Positions 12,587 through 24,033 of a stretch of 64,000 nucleotides of DNA are shown here, one piece after another. Under the pieces are notes generated by a model that was given only the letters and a program-made list of their open reading frames with translations, did not search any database and was not told where the DNA came from. A program made the position numbers and the translations under genes. Location: positions 35,813,761-35,877,760 of the forward strand of contig NC_133655.1 in NCBI RefSeq assembly GCF_009905375.1, written 5' to 3'. How positions within the stretch are numbered: the first letter of the stretch is position 1; each line of letters starts with the position of its first letter. Source of the DNA: Apium graveolens. Lineage: Eukaryota > Streptophyta > Magnoliopsida > Apiales > Apiaceae.

Positions 12587-13067
12587 GGTGTAATGGCATA
12601 TAATTTTGGAATAAAATGACTCGTGTTATTTTTGGATATTCATCTCTGAGACTATAACTTGTGGTGTGTGTGTTTATTGTGGGTCACAGTACAGAGTAGT
12701 TGATTGTTTATTAAGATTGGGTGTTATTAAGGGAAATGGAACTCGTGACAACCCGGATCCCCGATCCCGGATTTGGGGGTGTTACAGTCAGTGCAGAGTT
12801 CTAGTTCCTTCCGTGTCAGGCTCCTCTGAGGTAGTTGTGTTAGACCAAAGTGGGTCTGTAGAGTTGCTGTATTAAGATAATATTGTCAGGATTGTCTTTA
12901 GTAAATTGGTTTTCTGATGATTGTAACTTAAGTCATACTTAAATCTGGAAAATATCTTGGAAAGAGGGGTTGTGTTTATATAATAATGTTGAGTTGGAAT
13001 ATGTTATGTTGTTATTAGTATTATTGATGACGTCAACTCTTGACCCCAGGGTTGAGGCCGTCATAGT

Positions 13068-13080
13068 TGGTATCAGAGCT
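13068..13080 (+). other. Gypsy-1 primer-binding site
   Basis: TGGTATCAGAGCT begins 2 nt after the 5' LTR end. It is complementary to the 3' end of plant initiator tRNA-Met, the usual primer for plant LTR elements. Confidence 0.92.
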
Positions 13081-14629
13081 ACAGGTTTGAGTCCCTGATT
13101 TAGGTTAGGAATAGAGTCAAAAGAGTGCAAGAAGGTTTATGTGAAGATGTGAGTCAGCAACTCAATCAGAGGAGCGAGTCCATGAGTTTAGTCAGAGGTT
13201 CGAAGGCGTGACCCTAATGTTTATTGAGGATTGGCTGGAACTGCCCTAACTTAGAATACATTTCCTTCATATATTATTATTAGTAATGTCCAATAGAGAT
13301 TTCTAGTTTTTCCCTCAAGAATTTGAGTCTGAATGAGAGAATTCAGCTTTTAAGCAGACCCTTGATGTGTCAGCTGAAGAGACGCCAAAGTTATTTCTAA
13401 ATATCATATTTTCTATGACCAGGAATGATTGGACCGATTGTGTGACCTTGGTGAGTTCGGATAGTATAATAATAGTCAGTGGCTGCTATGACGACCAAGT
13501 CTTATAGTGAATGTCGATCAGAACGGGAGGTGGTATCTTTGAACCCTTCTATTTCTTTCTTGAAACATATTTTGTTTCCAAAGTCATTGTTTCTTATCCT
13601 ATAAGTTGCTTACTTTCCATGTGAGAAAGTTATGAACGCGGAAAAAAGCCACTTAGGGTTCTGTTGATCTCATTACAACTCAGATTCTCCCCTTCCTATT
13701 TGTGAATTTCCTTTTAAACATTGTTTCTTTTCTCGGAGATTCTATCGGTTGATTGGGGAAAACAATGCATATGATATGACCATTTATTTGTGTGACAAAG
13801 GGGCTGGTGGGACGCCACCGAAGTATGTGTTGTGAGCTATGCGGTACTAAGACTGGCCATCTTATGTACTTGTATGGTTGCTCTCAGTCATACCTACATC
13901 TTCTTCACTGTTCTTTTTTATTCAATTCCCTTGATTCCTTGACTTTAAAATTTCATTTAAAGTCCCGAGGCAGTGAATTGTCAGTAGCTTTTGTAATTAG
14001 ACAGTCCTAGTTATTAAAAGTAAACAAGAGTTGACTGTCTGGAAGAATAGAAGTTTTTCATCGGGTTGCTACTTTAGAAATGAAATAATAGAGAGGATTC
14101 ATGATTAGATATTGAAGGTTGCAGCTTTAGAAAAGTTGACTCCGTGGAAGATGGGTCAATTATAAGATATAAGAAGTCGCCTTGGGAGGAATTGTTGATT
14201 GAAACCCAGACTAGAGTGTTAGCCAAGTCTGTGATTCTTAAGTTTAACTTGACTTACCAGTTTACCCTTTTTGGGTAGTGCCTAGTATAGCCCGTCTAGC
14301 TTTGCGGTATAAGGAATTTGTTAATGTTGTATTTTTTATGGTGCTAGAAGGTTGCTCAGTTGTTGTTATATTGGGAGGGCATGCTATGATGTTTAGTACC
14401 TTTATATTTCAGTTTTCTGCGTTATTGTTGATTCTTCCATTGTTACCGTTGCTATTGTTGTTAGTGTTACTAATCTGGACATCTTTTTTAAATGGATCCT
14501 AAGAATAAAGAGATGGGTGCTTTGATTGGGCAGCATTTTCCTGACACAGGAGCACCGTCTGAACGGTGATATTTTTGTTATACATTATCGTTATGTTTTT
14601 GCATAAATTTCCTGTTATATTTCAGGAAG
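13081..14629 (+). other. Gypsy-1 leader, with a block conserved in Gypsy-2
   Basis: About 1.55 kb of untranslated leader between PBS and gag. Bases about 13660-13960 are clearly homologous to the Gypsy-2 leader at about 41575-41880, sharing for example GGTGGGACGCCAC and CTCAGTCATACCTACATC. The leader ends with TTATATTTCAG|GAAG just before the gag ATG, a good splice-acceptor match. No conserved protein is visible in the block. Confidence 0.7.
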
Positions 14630-15619
14630 ATGCCACCCAAGAAAGCTATCCAATTTAAAGAAAATAGTCATAGTTTGGCGGAGGGTCCAGTTATAAACAA
14701 AATTCTAGACTTGTTCTGCCAGCAGCAACAACAACAGTTGCAGTTAATCCAACAGATTCAGCAGCAACAACATCAATAAGCAGAGCTAAACCAAACCACT
14801 AGTTTTAAGTCCTTTCAGTCTGTCAATCCCCCAGTGTTTAAGGGCGAAGTGGACCCTGTTGTTGCCAGAAATTGGCTTAAGGAAATGGAAAAGGCATTTA
14901 ACCTCACGCAAGTAAGTGATGATTTTAAGACCGATTATGTCAGTTACTTTCTTAAGAGTGAAGTAAATTATTGGTGGGAATCCACTTGAGCGTTGGAAGG
15001 AGAAGGCCCTGTTTCTTGGACAAGATTTACAGAATTATTCTTGGAGAAGTATTTTCCCGATGGTCTAAGAAATCAGTTGAAAGTCGAGTTTCTAGAATTG
15101 AAACAAGGTCAAAGAAGTGTGTTGGAGTATGAGGCCAAATTTACAGAATTGGCCCGATTAGTTCCTGAGTATGTAAGTACGGAGATTCAGAAATCAAGGA
15201 GGTTTCAACAAGGGTTGACGCCTGAAATTCGCAGAAGAGTGGTGGCATTGCAACTCAAGATATACTCCTCTATGGTTCAAGCCACATTGGTAATAGAAGG
15301 TGACCAGAAGTTGGCTGTTAAGGAAGAGAATAATAAGGAAAGGAAGTTTGATAGTGCTATGGACAAGGCAGACCAAGGAAAATCCAGTCAAGAATTTGAG
15401 AATCGGTTTGGCCGAAACAGGAGTAAGGGATTCCGGAGACAGAGTTTCTTTCAGGCTAGGTCTAGTGCTACTTCAGTTGCTTCCACTCCAGCTCAGTCAG
15501 TCAAGTCAGCAATGGACTGCAAGTCCTGTGACAGGAGACACAGTGGTTCGTGCAAAAAGGATGTGCAATGTTTTAAGTGTGGTCATAAGGGTCATTATGC
15601 ATCGGAATACAACCCATAA
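14630..15619 (+). pseudogene. gag: Gypsy-1 gag pseudogene (capsid and first zinc knuckle)
   Basis: Gag would form the virus-like particle and bind element RNA. The frame starts at ATG 14630 (MPPKKAIQF), 4 nt after an acceptor-like AG. It runs through a Gln-rich segment, a capsid-like region (VNPPVFKGEVDP, then LEKYFP, FLELKQG and RRFQQGLTPEIRR) and a nucleocapsid of CxxC-H-C plus CFKCGHKGHY. In-frame stops at 14777 (codon 50) and 14987 (codon 120) break it. The last Cys of the CCHC knuckle is Tyr. The frame stops at 15617-15619. The same frame then resumes with a second knuckle (from 15632) in which one Cys is also Tyr. It closely resembles the Gypsy-2 gag. Confidence 0.88.
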
Positions 15620-17487
15620 AATTCAGGAATTATGTGTTACAATTATGGAAGAGTTGGGCATATTTCAAGGAGTTGTAAAACGATTACCCAAGATACTACA
15701 TCCCAAGAGCTAACATCCAGCACAACTAGAGACGGAACTTTCAAAAGGACCAAGAGATCAAGCTTCTAGAAGTTGGACGTAGTTGCAGCTGATCTGAAAC
15801 CCTTCGAGCTAGAAGAGTTTGATATGATTTTAGGTTGGATTGGTTGTCCTGTAGTATGGCAATAAGTGGTTTTAGAAGAAGCGAAATATAAAGTGTTCAA
15901 AAGCCGATAGTAAGGTAAGTTCTGGATGTGGAAGCAAAATAAAAAGAAATTCTTTCAATCATGAGAGGAAAGTGAGCATACCAGATATAATTCCTTGAGG
16001 TATACCAGTGATATTGTCGAAAAGAGAGATGAAATTATGAGATTGTGTACAGATTATTAGGAGTTTAATAAGAATAAGTAACCCCTATTAAGAATTGATT
16101 ACTTATGCAACCTAATTTAAGGAGTGTATTATTTCTCGGGGATTGACTTAAGATCCAGCCCGAGGACATATCAAAGATTGTGATTCGAACGAGTTATGAG
16201 CGTTACAGGTTTGGTGATATCATGTGGAGTAACAAGTGTATGAGTCGTCTCTAAGGATTTAAAGAACATAATGTATGAGGAGTACTTGGATAAGTAAATT
16301 GTATTTATTGGTAACATCCTCAGCTATTTAAAGAATAAGAAAGTCTGTGTGGAATGCCCAAGGATTTTCCTCCAAAGATTAGAAGGGAAGCAACTATACG
16401 TTGACTTTTCAAGTATGAAATTTTGGCCGAGGTTAACAAAAGATTCTGATTAATCCATTAACAACTACCTAAGCAAAGCCGGTATGGTAATAGATGCCTT
16501 GTGCAGAAAGAAAGGATTGGATGTAACTAAGACCACTGAGGAGTTAATAAAAGGATTGGAAGAGTGGAAGGTGAAGTTCAAATACCTAAAGGTGATAAGA
16601 AGTGAATATATGAGATTACTTTTCAACCTTAATTGATGGAAATGAGTAAAAAGTGTTCAAATGTTTGGGAATTAAGTTAAAAGTGAGTATCATTTATCAT
16701 CTGTAGACGAAGGGCCAAAGTGAAAAGGTGATTCAAACGATATAGGATATGTGGAGAGTATATATGTTGGGTGTAAAAAGGAAACTGAGGTAATCACCTA
16801 CCATTGATTGAGTTTTTCCATGTTAATAGTTATCATGCTAGTAGTGTAATGCTACCTTACGAAGCCCTGTGTGGACATAAGTGTGGGTTCCCCTCTATTG
16901 CGAGAAAGTGGGAGTAGAGATGTTGATAGGTCCTGAATTTTAGCACACCAATGACGTAGTTGTGTTGATTTGGAAAAGAGTTGAAGCAGCCCGGGATAGA
17001 CAAAGAAAGAAGACGGATTTGCATTAAAAGAGGGTGGATATAAAAATAGGATCGTGGATATTCATAAAAGTTTAACCTTGAAAGAGATGAGTTAGGTTTG
17101 ATTATAATGGACAAATTGAGTCTTAAATATATGTACTTGTTTGAGGTATCAAGGAAGATCGATAAAGTTGCTCATGGTATTGCCGCCGTAGTGGCAACAA
17201 ATTTAATAGTATGTTCAACGCATCAATGTTAGAGCGATATGTTTTTTATTTTAACCAAGTCGTTGATTAGGGCCAATGGATTCTCATCCAAATTGTTTTG
17301 TGTGGGATGATCGATCCAAATCCTAGATCGTTAAGAGCGAGTCCTTAGGAATGAGTTTAGGTCTATAGTGAGTATGCTTTGAATAAATCCTTGAGTAGAA
17401 GAGTATACTTAGGAGTTAGAGTCAGATATGCTTGACAAATATCCTCACTTGTTTAGTTAAGTCAGATTCTAAGGACATAATCTTTTT
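15620..17487 (+). pseudogene. pol: Gypsy-1 pol remnants
   Basis: Only fragments in shifting frames remain. They run in the order second zinc knuckle (15632-15680), the tail of an aspartic protease (like [12 protein letters not shown]) near 15800, RT pieces near 16045 (MRLCTDY) and 16150 (GIDLRS), an RT palm-like piece near 16280, an RNase H end near 16490, and integrase C-terminal pieces at about 16670-16870 (matching the YHASIGMPPYEALYG region of Gypsy-2). The protease active site and the RT catalytic block are missing or unreadable. The internal region is about 1.5 kb shorter than in Gypsy-2, so large deletions occurred. Confidence 0.8.
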
Positions 17488-17499
17488 AAGGGGGGAGGA
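17488..17499 (+). other. Gypsy-1 polypurine tract
   Basis: AAGGGGGGAGGA directly precedes the 3' LTR at 17500. It would prime plus-strand DNA. Gypsy-2 has a nearly identical tract at 47123-47135. Confidence 0.9.
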
Positions 17500-18373
17500 T
17501 ATAACGACTCGTATAATTTCTATTAATTTAAAAGTGCAATAATTGAATAAAATATGTGTCTTGGTCTTGGCAGCAGTGTGTTGATATATATCATTTATTT
17601 CTGATGTATGTGTGTAAAGGATTGGAATGTGTATTTAAATATTGAGTTATATTGTTCTATTTCATTTTTTAAAAGTAATTTTATTACAGTTTAAATCCAT
17701 AAATATTTGAATTGTCTCTAAAAATTAGTTTTATGATTTAATTTCAATAATTATTTTTAGGATTTTATAAAATTTAGAAATCAATATTTCATCAATTATT
17801 TAACCCTACATGATTTTCTGATTGTATTTATCTGTAAAATCCGTATTTAATTCCAGAATTCTTTAAAAATTATGAAACTCATATTTATTCAAGTTTGGAA
17901 TATTCCGAAAATTTTAAAATTATTTTGGAAGTTTTTTTGGATTATTTCACCCGCGCGTTGATTCGTTTTATTGATAAAAGCGGGTATAAACTATATTTCA
18001 GAAATTATTTTAAAATTACGAAATTTATGTTTTTATAAACTTCAGGATATTTGTAACATTTTAAGAATATTTTCGTGATTTTCTGAATTTATTTTAAGTG
18101 CAGCTCGGTTCGTTAACTTGGAAATACGAGTACGAGTTGCATTTCAAAAATACTTTAAAAATTATGAAATTTGTATTTTATTAGTTTCGGGATATTTATA
18201 AAATTTTAAGATTATTTTGGAAATTGTTTGAATTTTATTTATACGCATCTTAGTTTGTTAAATTATAAATTTTCGGGTTAAATCAGGCCTGCAATTGGAA
18301 AACTCTGGATATGTGTCAGGTTTCCGTAGTTTAACAGAAACGTGGCAGCCTCTCCCATTTTCATTTTTCCATG

Positions 18374-18382
18374 TATTATAAA
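18374..18382 (+). promoter_or_regulatory. TATA box of the Gypsy-1 3' LTR
   Basis: TATTATAAA in the same context as 6502-6510. Confidence 0.6.
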
Positions 18383-19777
18383 AAAAACACCAAATAAACA
18401 AAACAGACAGATACAGAACCCCCGACTGCTCCTCCCCTTCTCTGTTAATCCCCCGCCGCACACCGTCTCTTCTCCGCCTCCTCTTCTTTCTTTCTTTTTA
18501 TTTTTTTTTGTTTCTTCCGCTCTTTAATTTAAACACCCTCTAAATTCAACTCTCAATCAGGTATATACGCTCATATACATACAAACTATTTTCAATTTAA
18601 TTCAAGGTTAAGCTGCTGCGAATGAAGGGTTATTGATTGTTATTTGGTAAGGAAGTGATTTCAGGCAACGAAGGGGCTGACCTCGATCGGACACCCGCGG
18701 TTTTGGGGTCGATCAAAGGTTCGCCATCCGCCGGCGGTGAACCCGACGCGCCGGTAGTCGGGTGGTGCCTCCAGTTACATTTTAAGAAGGAAACAAATAG
18801 CTTGCATGTAGTTTGTTCAAGTACCGTATTGACGAGGAATAATTTTTTTCGGAGTTGAATTTTTTACTGTGGTTTCTGTGTCGGTTTAGTTATATACGAA
18901 TGGATAATATGCGTATCTAGGTTTAAAGGTTTAATATTAATTGAGGATATATTTGTTACTGCATAAGAAGTGGGGGTTCGGATAAATAGTATTTGAATTG
19001 TTGAGGTTGATGCTTGTATTGTGTTATTGTCGATATAATATCGACCAGTCTTCTTATTATTAAATAAGGTGCTTCCCAATTTTCCGGTAAATTATTTGGA
19101 AATTCGGGAGGTATTTTTATTTTTGTAAAATCTAATTATATTTTAAAATTCATATATTATCTATGGATATATATAAAATATATTTATGAGTTACAATTCT
19201 AAATTCGAATGCCGTAAAATCGTGTATCCTTTTCAATCGTACTTTTAAACCTTAAACCCTACGTGTATTATATTATTACATATAAGTACGAGTCGGAATT
19301 TTTTATCGTTCGGGTAAAGTGTTTAGCAAGGATATGTCATGCATAGCTAGACGTCTAACATAGAGCATTTCGACTCTGTACGTTCTAGTCGAATAACTAA
19401 AGAATTGATATCGAACGAAAGATAACCTAGTGATCAGTCGACAAACGTAGCGAGGTTCCAAGAAAAGGACCTGAACGTTGAAGTCGGATCCTGGATAGTC
19501 TGATAGTAAGGCGATAAAGCCGAGCGTCCAAGTCAATCCAAGGTCAATCGGTATTAGTTGTAAAGCTCTGCAAGGCAAGTAACCCTGACCATTCTATTAT
19601 GGTTCAGTATATATGAATGAAATGTTGTTTTATTTTCGAACATGAACAGAAACGTTTTAACTTACGTATCCCCCTGTGTTTGAAAATGTTGTTAAATATA
19701 TGTGTTTTGGGGAGAAGTAACTTCTGAAAGTACCTATCTCTAAAATGTGATTAAAAATGGAAAAGAAGTTTTGAATA

Positions 19778-20373
19778 TGTTAGATATATTTGAGATGTCA
19801 TGTCTAATATGTTTCATGTTTAGTTTTCAGATCTTAACTAACAGGAAATATTAGTTCTTACTCGAATCAGGACTTACTGGAAGTTAGGAGTTAAGGATAT
19901 CAGGACTTAGATTATCAGAAGATAGTATCAGAAGATGGATATCAGAAGTTAAGTACTGGAGGACTAACAGTTATGGAAAGAAGCTGATTCACTGGAAAGA
20001 AGATCGAGACTAATACAAGAAGAAGATATGCATGGAAAGAGTTAGAGGACAAGAAGAATTATATAAGATATCTGATTGATATATTTTAGGAGACATAATT
20101 ATATTCCATATCAATTAGAAGTTATCTTGTAACTGTGTGTCTATATAAACACAGACATAGGTTTACACTATATGTGTTACGATCATCGAGAAGATCATAC
20201 GTTGTAACTTAACAGCTCTCATGATATTTGTTTATCACTGCGAGAGAACAGTTCCATTGTAACAGAGTTTATTATATCGAATACATCTGTTTTCTGTTAC
20301 TCGTGTTTTAAATCAATTTGATTGTATTCTACACTGTATTCAACCCCCTTCTACAGTGTTGTGTGACCTAACA
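19778..20373 (+). repeat. Copia-1 5' LTR
   Basis: 596 bp, TG...CA. TATATAAA at 20142-20149 lies in the loop of an inverted repeat CTGTGT/ACACAG (20133-20138, 20149-20154; the two overlap by one base). It ends with the motif CAACCCCCTTCTACAGTG then GACCTAACA. The first half repeats short ATCAGGACTT/ATCAGAAG motifs. Confidence 0.95.
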
Positions 20374-20375
20374 AG

Positions 20376-20387
20376 TGGTATCAGAGC
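20376..20387 (+). other. Copia-1 primer-binding site
   Basis: TGGTATCAGAGC begins 2 nt after the 5' LTR, complementary to initiator tRNA-Met. Confidence 0.93.
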
Positions 20388-20427
20388 CTATCTGTTAACA
20401 CACATACAATAAAGATCCAAAACAATC

Positions 20428-22775
20428 ATGTCTGAAGAAGCAGAAAATCCAACCAATCCCGCCAAAACTGAAGAAACTCCAAAGACTCAAACCCACAGTC
20501 GATATGAGACTATCAGGGTTCCCATACTGAGACCTTCTGAGTATCCCATATGGAAAGTGAAGATGGCTATGTCTCTGGAAGCTACAGATCCAGAATACCT
20601 TGACAGAATTTATGAAGGACCGCATAAGCCAACCAAGCTCTCTGTTGTGGTTGCAGATCAGCCAGCAAAGACCATACCAAAAGAGAAAAGTGAATACACA
20701 GCTGAAGATATCTCGTCTATTGCCAAGGATGCAAAGGTAAGGCATTTGCTGCATAGTGTCATTGATAATGTCATGTCAAATAGGGTAATTCAATGCAAGA
20801 CTGCAAAGGAGATATGGGATGCTTTGGAAACAAGGTGTCAGGGAACTAATGCAATCAGGAAGAATAGGATGACTATACTCACTCAAGAGTATGAGCACTT
20901 TGACTCAAAAGCTGATGAGTCATTAACTAGTTTATATGACAGATTTGTCAAACTCTTGAATGATCTGTCACTGGTGGACAAGGAATATGATCTTGAAGAT
21001 TCAAATCTTAAATTCCTTTTAGCTCTTCCTGAAAGTTGGGATTTGAAGTCAACTACTATAAGAGACAACTATGCTCTTGATGAAACTACTCTTGAGGAAA
21101 TTTATGGTATGCTCAAGACTCATGAACTTGAGATGGATCAAAGAAGCAAGAGGCATGGAAGAAAGTCAAGGCAGTTGCTCTTAAAGCTGAGGAGGAATCC
21201 TCTAAAGTGGCTACCTCAAAGAAAGGCAAAGTAAAGGCTCTCATCATAAAGTCTGATTCAGATTCATCAAGTTCTGATGATGATGATGACTTAGAAACTG
21301 AAAGTTTACCTAAAGTAGATGTTGATGAAGAGATGATGAAATTGTGTGCTCTATGGTGAAGGGTATCACAAAGATAGCCTACAGGAAATTCAGAAAGGGA
21401 AATAAGTTTTCTAGGAAAGGAAGAAGTTCTGATAAGAAGGGCTTCAGAAAATCTGAAGGCAAAGGAGGAAAGTCTGACAAAGGAGATTACTCAAATTTCA
21501 AATGCTACAACTGTAGTGAGAAAGGCCACGTATCTCCTGACTGCAAGAAAGGAAAGAGTGACAAAGGCAAGGCTCTTGTCATAAAGAAGAAAAACTAGAC
21601 AGACACTTCAAATTCTGAAGATGAGGAGAACTATGCCTTGATGGCAAATGCTGATAGCAGTTCTGATGCTGCTGAGTTAAAGGTACCTCAAACAACTTAT
21701 GCCTTTCATACTGATGATATTACTGAGTTGAGATTATATCTTAAAACCATGTTTATTAGTTACAGAGATCAAACTTTAACATGTGAGAGATTAACTTCTG
21801 AAATCTTGCTTTTAAAAAGAGGAATGATTATTTAGAAAAAGAGTTAGTCATGTTCCATCAAACTCAGATAGAGATGATGCTTTCTATGTTAAAGATGAAG
21901 TGCTAAAAATGAATAAATCTCTAAAAACTGAGTTAGAAAAGGAGAGAGGGATTATCAGGACTTGGACTAACTCTGGAAGAACAACTCAGGATATACTAAG
22001 TAGTGGGAACTGGAAAGAGGGCTTATGTTATGGAGATGAGAAAAGTGAAAAAGGAACTGAACAAGTTAAGCCAATTATTGTTAAACAGACTACTAAGCCA
22101 AAGGTAAATCCTGTTAAATTTGTAGCTAAAACTGTAAAGTCTGATTCTGAAAAGATGAAAGATATTGAGACATAAGTGATAGCAGAGTCAACTTCTGACA
22201 AATTAGAACATGATAAACCAACTGAAGTTAACATAGGCTTAATGACAAAGAAGCAGCTTAAACATAAGCTGAAAGAGATTACCAGTGTAAACAAGGTAAA
22301 AGTAGCTAGAAAAAATAGGAATGGAAAGGAAGGTGTGAATAAAAGCAACAATTATATGCCTATTCCTAATGCTCCTAGAAAGAAATGCTATAACTGTGAA
22401 AACTCTAACCATCTGGCTTCTTTTTGCAGGAAGAATAAGAATATAAACTCCTTACCTTCTAAGTTAGGAGTTAAGAGTCAGTCTGTTAGGTTTAAGCCAC
22501 AAAATCCTTATTTTCATTGTGGTAGTATATGGCATTCCATTTATACCTGTAAGGAATATCATAGTTTGTACTATGATTATTATCAGATAAAACCTTCTTT
22601 GAAGAAAGTTGCTTTAATTCCTTGTAGTGTAAAGTATGATGCAAAGTCTGATAGCGTTAATACTGATAAGAAAAATGTTAGCATAAACTCTGATGTTAAA
22701 TCCGCTACAAATGTTAACAAACTTAAAAAGGCCAAAGGATCCAAGCAAGTCTGGGTCCTTAAAACTAACCATTAG
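20428..22775 (+). pseudogene. gag: Copia-1 gag pseudogene
   Basis: Capsid/nucleocapsid precursor of a copia element. ATG 20428 opens a copia-type Gag N-terminus (about 245 sensible codons, with YPIWKVKM, AKEIWDALE and LTSLYDRFVKLLNDL) in frame until about 21160, where a frameshift garbles it before the stop at 21234. The signal resumes from 21168 with an acidic Ser/Asp run, shifts again near 21340, then shows zinc knuckle CYNCSEKGHVSPDC (about 21507-21545) in a Lys-rich segment. An in-frame TAG lies at 21596. A coiled-coil-like region follows, then a stop at 22173-22175, a second knuckle CYNCENSNHLASFC and a degenerate third (FHCGSIWHSIYTC). The frame ends at 22773. Confidence 0.88.
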
Positions 22776-22787
22776 TGGTCTTTGTGA

Positions 22788-23310
22788 TTGCAGGGCAACA
22801 GGAAGAATATCCTAGTTATGGATAGTGGATTTTCAGGACATATGACTGGAAATAAGGCCCTGCTATCAGACTTTGTGGAGAAAGCTGGCCCAGGAGTTTC
22901 TTATGGAGATGGCAACATTAGAAAAACTCTGGGATATGGCAAAGGTAATCTTGGGAATGTCATCATTGAATCAGTAGCTCTAGTCTCAGGACTTAAACAC
23001 AATTTGTTGAGTATAAGTCAAATCTGTGACAGAGGTTATTCCGTGGATTTCTTTGAAGAATACTGTGAAGTTATAAGTAATTCTACAGGCAAAGAGGTTC
23101 TGAAAGGATAGAGGCATGGTAACATTTATGAAGCCAGAATTTCAACAAGTACTGATGGTTCTGCAATTTGTCTGTTGAGTAGAGCATTAATTGAAGAAAG
23201 CTGGAATTGGCACAAGAAACTCTCTCATTTAAATTTCAACAATATGAATGAGCTTGTAAAGAAAGATCTTGTGAGAGGACTGCCAACAATAGTATTTGCT
23301 CCTGATGGCC
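22788..23310 (+). pseudogene. PR: Copia-1 protease and GAG-pre-integrase region
   Basis: Aspartic protease that would cleave the polyprotein. The active-site segment reads MDSGFSGHMTG, keeping the catalytic D-S-G where the family usually has DSGCS(x)HMTG (Cys to Phe). The conserved GLKHNLLSISQ segment follows. An in-frame stop at 23109-23111 separates it from the GAG-pre-integrase region, which contains WHKKLSHLNF, the His pair of the integrase zinc finger. Two stops also lie just upstream (22773 and about 22785). Breakage is modest. Confidence 0.85.
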
Positions 23311-23311
23311 T

Positions 23312-24030
23312 TTGTATTCATGTCAAAAGGAAAAACAAAGAAAATTATCTTTCAAGAGCAAAACTGAGTCATCAATTCTTGAGCCTTATCACCTACTACA
23401 TGTTGATCTATTTGGTCCAGTCAATGTCATGTCTATTACAAAGAAGAAATATGCAATGGTTATAGTGTATGAGTTCACAAGATACACCTGGGTGTATTTC
23501 CTGCACAAGAAGACTGAAACAGAATCCACTCTAACTGATCATGTCAAACAGTTGGATAAATTGATCAAAGATTCTGTTAAAATCATAAGGAGTGATAATG
23601 ACACTGAGTTCAAGAATTCAATCATGGAAGAGTTCTGCAAAGATAATGGAATCAAACAAGAATTTTCTGCACCTAGAACTCCACAACAAAATGGATTCGT
23701 AGAAAGAAAGAACCTGACTCTCATTGAAGCTGCACGAATAATGCTTGATGAATCAAAGCTACCAACCTACTTTTGGGCTGAAGTTGTGTAGACTGCTTGT
23801 TTTATACAAAATGCTACACTAATAAACAAGCATGGAAAAACACCATATGAGATGGTGAAGAAAAAGAAGCCAAATCTGAAATACTTTCATGTATTTGGTT
23901 GCAAGTGTTTTGTTTTAAGACTCATCATGAATAGCTGTCAAAATTTGATCTAAAAGCTGATGAAGGAATTTTTGTTGGATATCCACTTTTCACAAAAGCC
24001 TTCAGAGTCTACAATTTAAGAACAAGAGTT
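23312..24030 (+). pseudogene. INT: Copia-1 integrase
   Basis: A frameshift falls inside the CxxC of the zinc finger. The core then reads HVDLFGPVN (first Asp), RSDNDTEF (second Asp; the usual Gly is Asp) and PQQNGFVERKN (Glu), so the D,D-35-E residues are all present. The frame stops at 23789-23791 after TYFWAEVV. The following GKTPYEMV...FHVFGCKCFV segment continues in the same frame, with further stops before a shift near 24030. The host-cell nucleus would be its site of action. Confidence 0.88.
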
Positions 24031-24033
24031 GTC

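Larger units (their letters stand above)
8568..12786 (+). mobile_element. 4.2 kb solo LTR of a gypsy-type element
   Basis: The sequence starts TGTAATAACCCC and ends GGGGGTGTTACA (imperfect terminal inverted repeat, TG...CA). It is flanked by a perfect 5-bp TSD GTCAG (8563-8567 and 12787-12791), and it interrupts sequence that is continuous in the Gypsy-1 3' LTR near 31430. It has no PBS, PPT, gag or pol, so it is best explained as a solo LTR left after LTR-LTR recombination. It has its own TATA box, donor- and acceptor-like sites and an AATAAA near 12610. No full-length partner is in the window. An LTR-only non-autonomous element is the alternative. Confidence 0.88.
5625..13065 (+). repeat. 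Gypsy-1 5' LTR (split by a solo LTR)
   Basis: Colinear with 17500-31707 over its whole length. Without the 4,219-bp insertion and one 5-bp TSD copy it is about 3,217 bp. Relative to the 3' LTR it lacks about 75-80 bp near 7600 between short AAGGC repeats and has a 25-bp tandem duplication (ATTAGCATGC block) at about 8272-8321. It carries a TATA box, a donor-like site, two minisatellites, a stem-loop and an acceptor-like site. It ends GTCATA, where the 3' LTR has GTCACA. Confidence 0.92.

Noticed and set aside
8568..12786. Considered as two LTRs with a short internal region (TRIM or LARD)
   Set aside because: I found no long direct repeat between its two halves and no PBS or PPT inside; the only duplication is the local 55-bp unit at 10761-10864.
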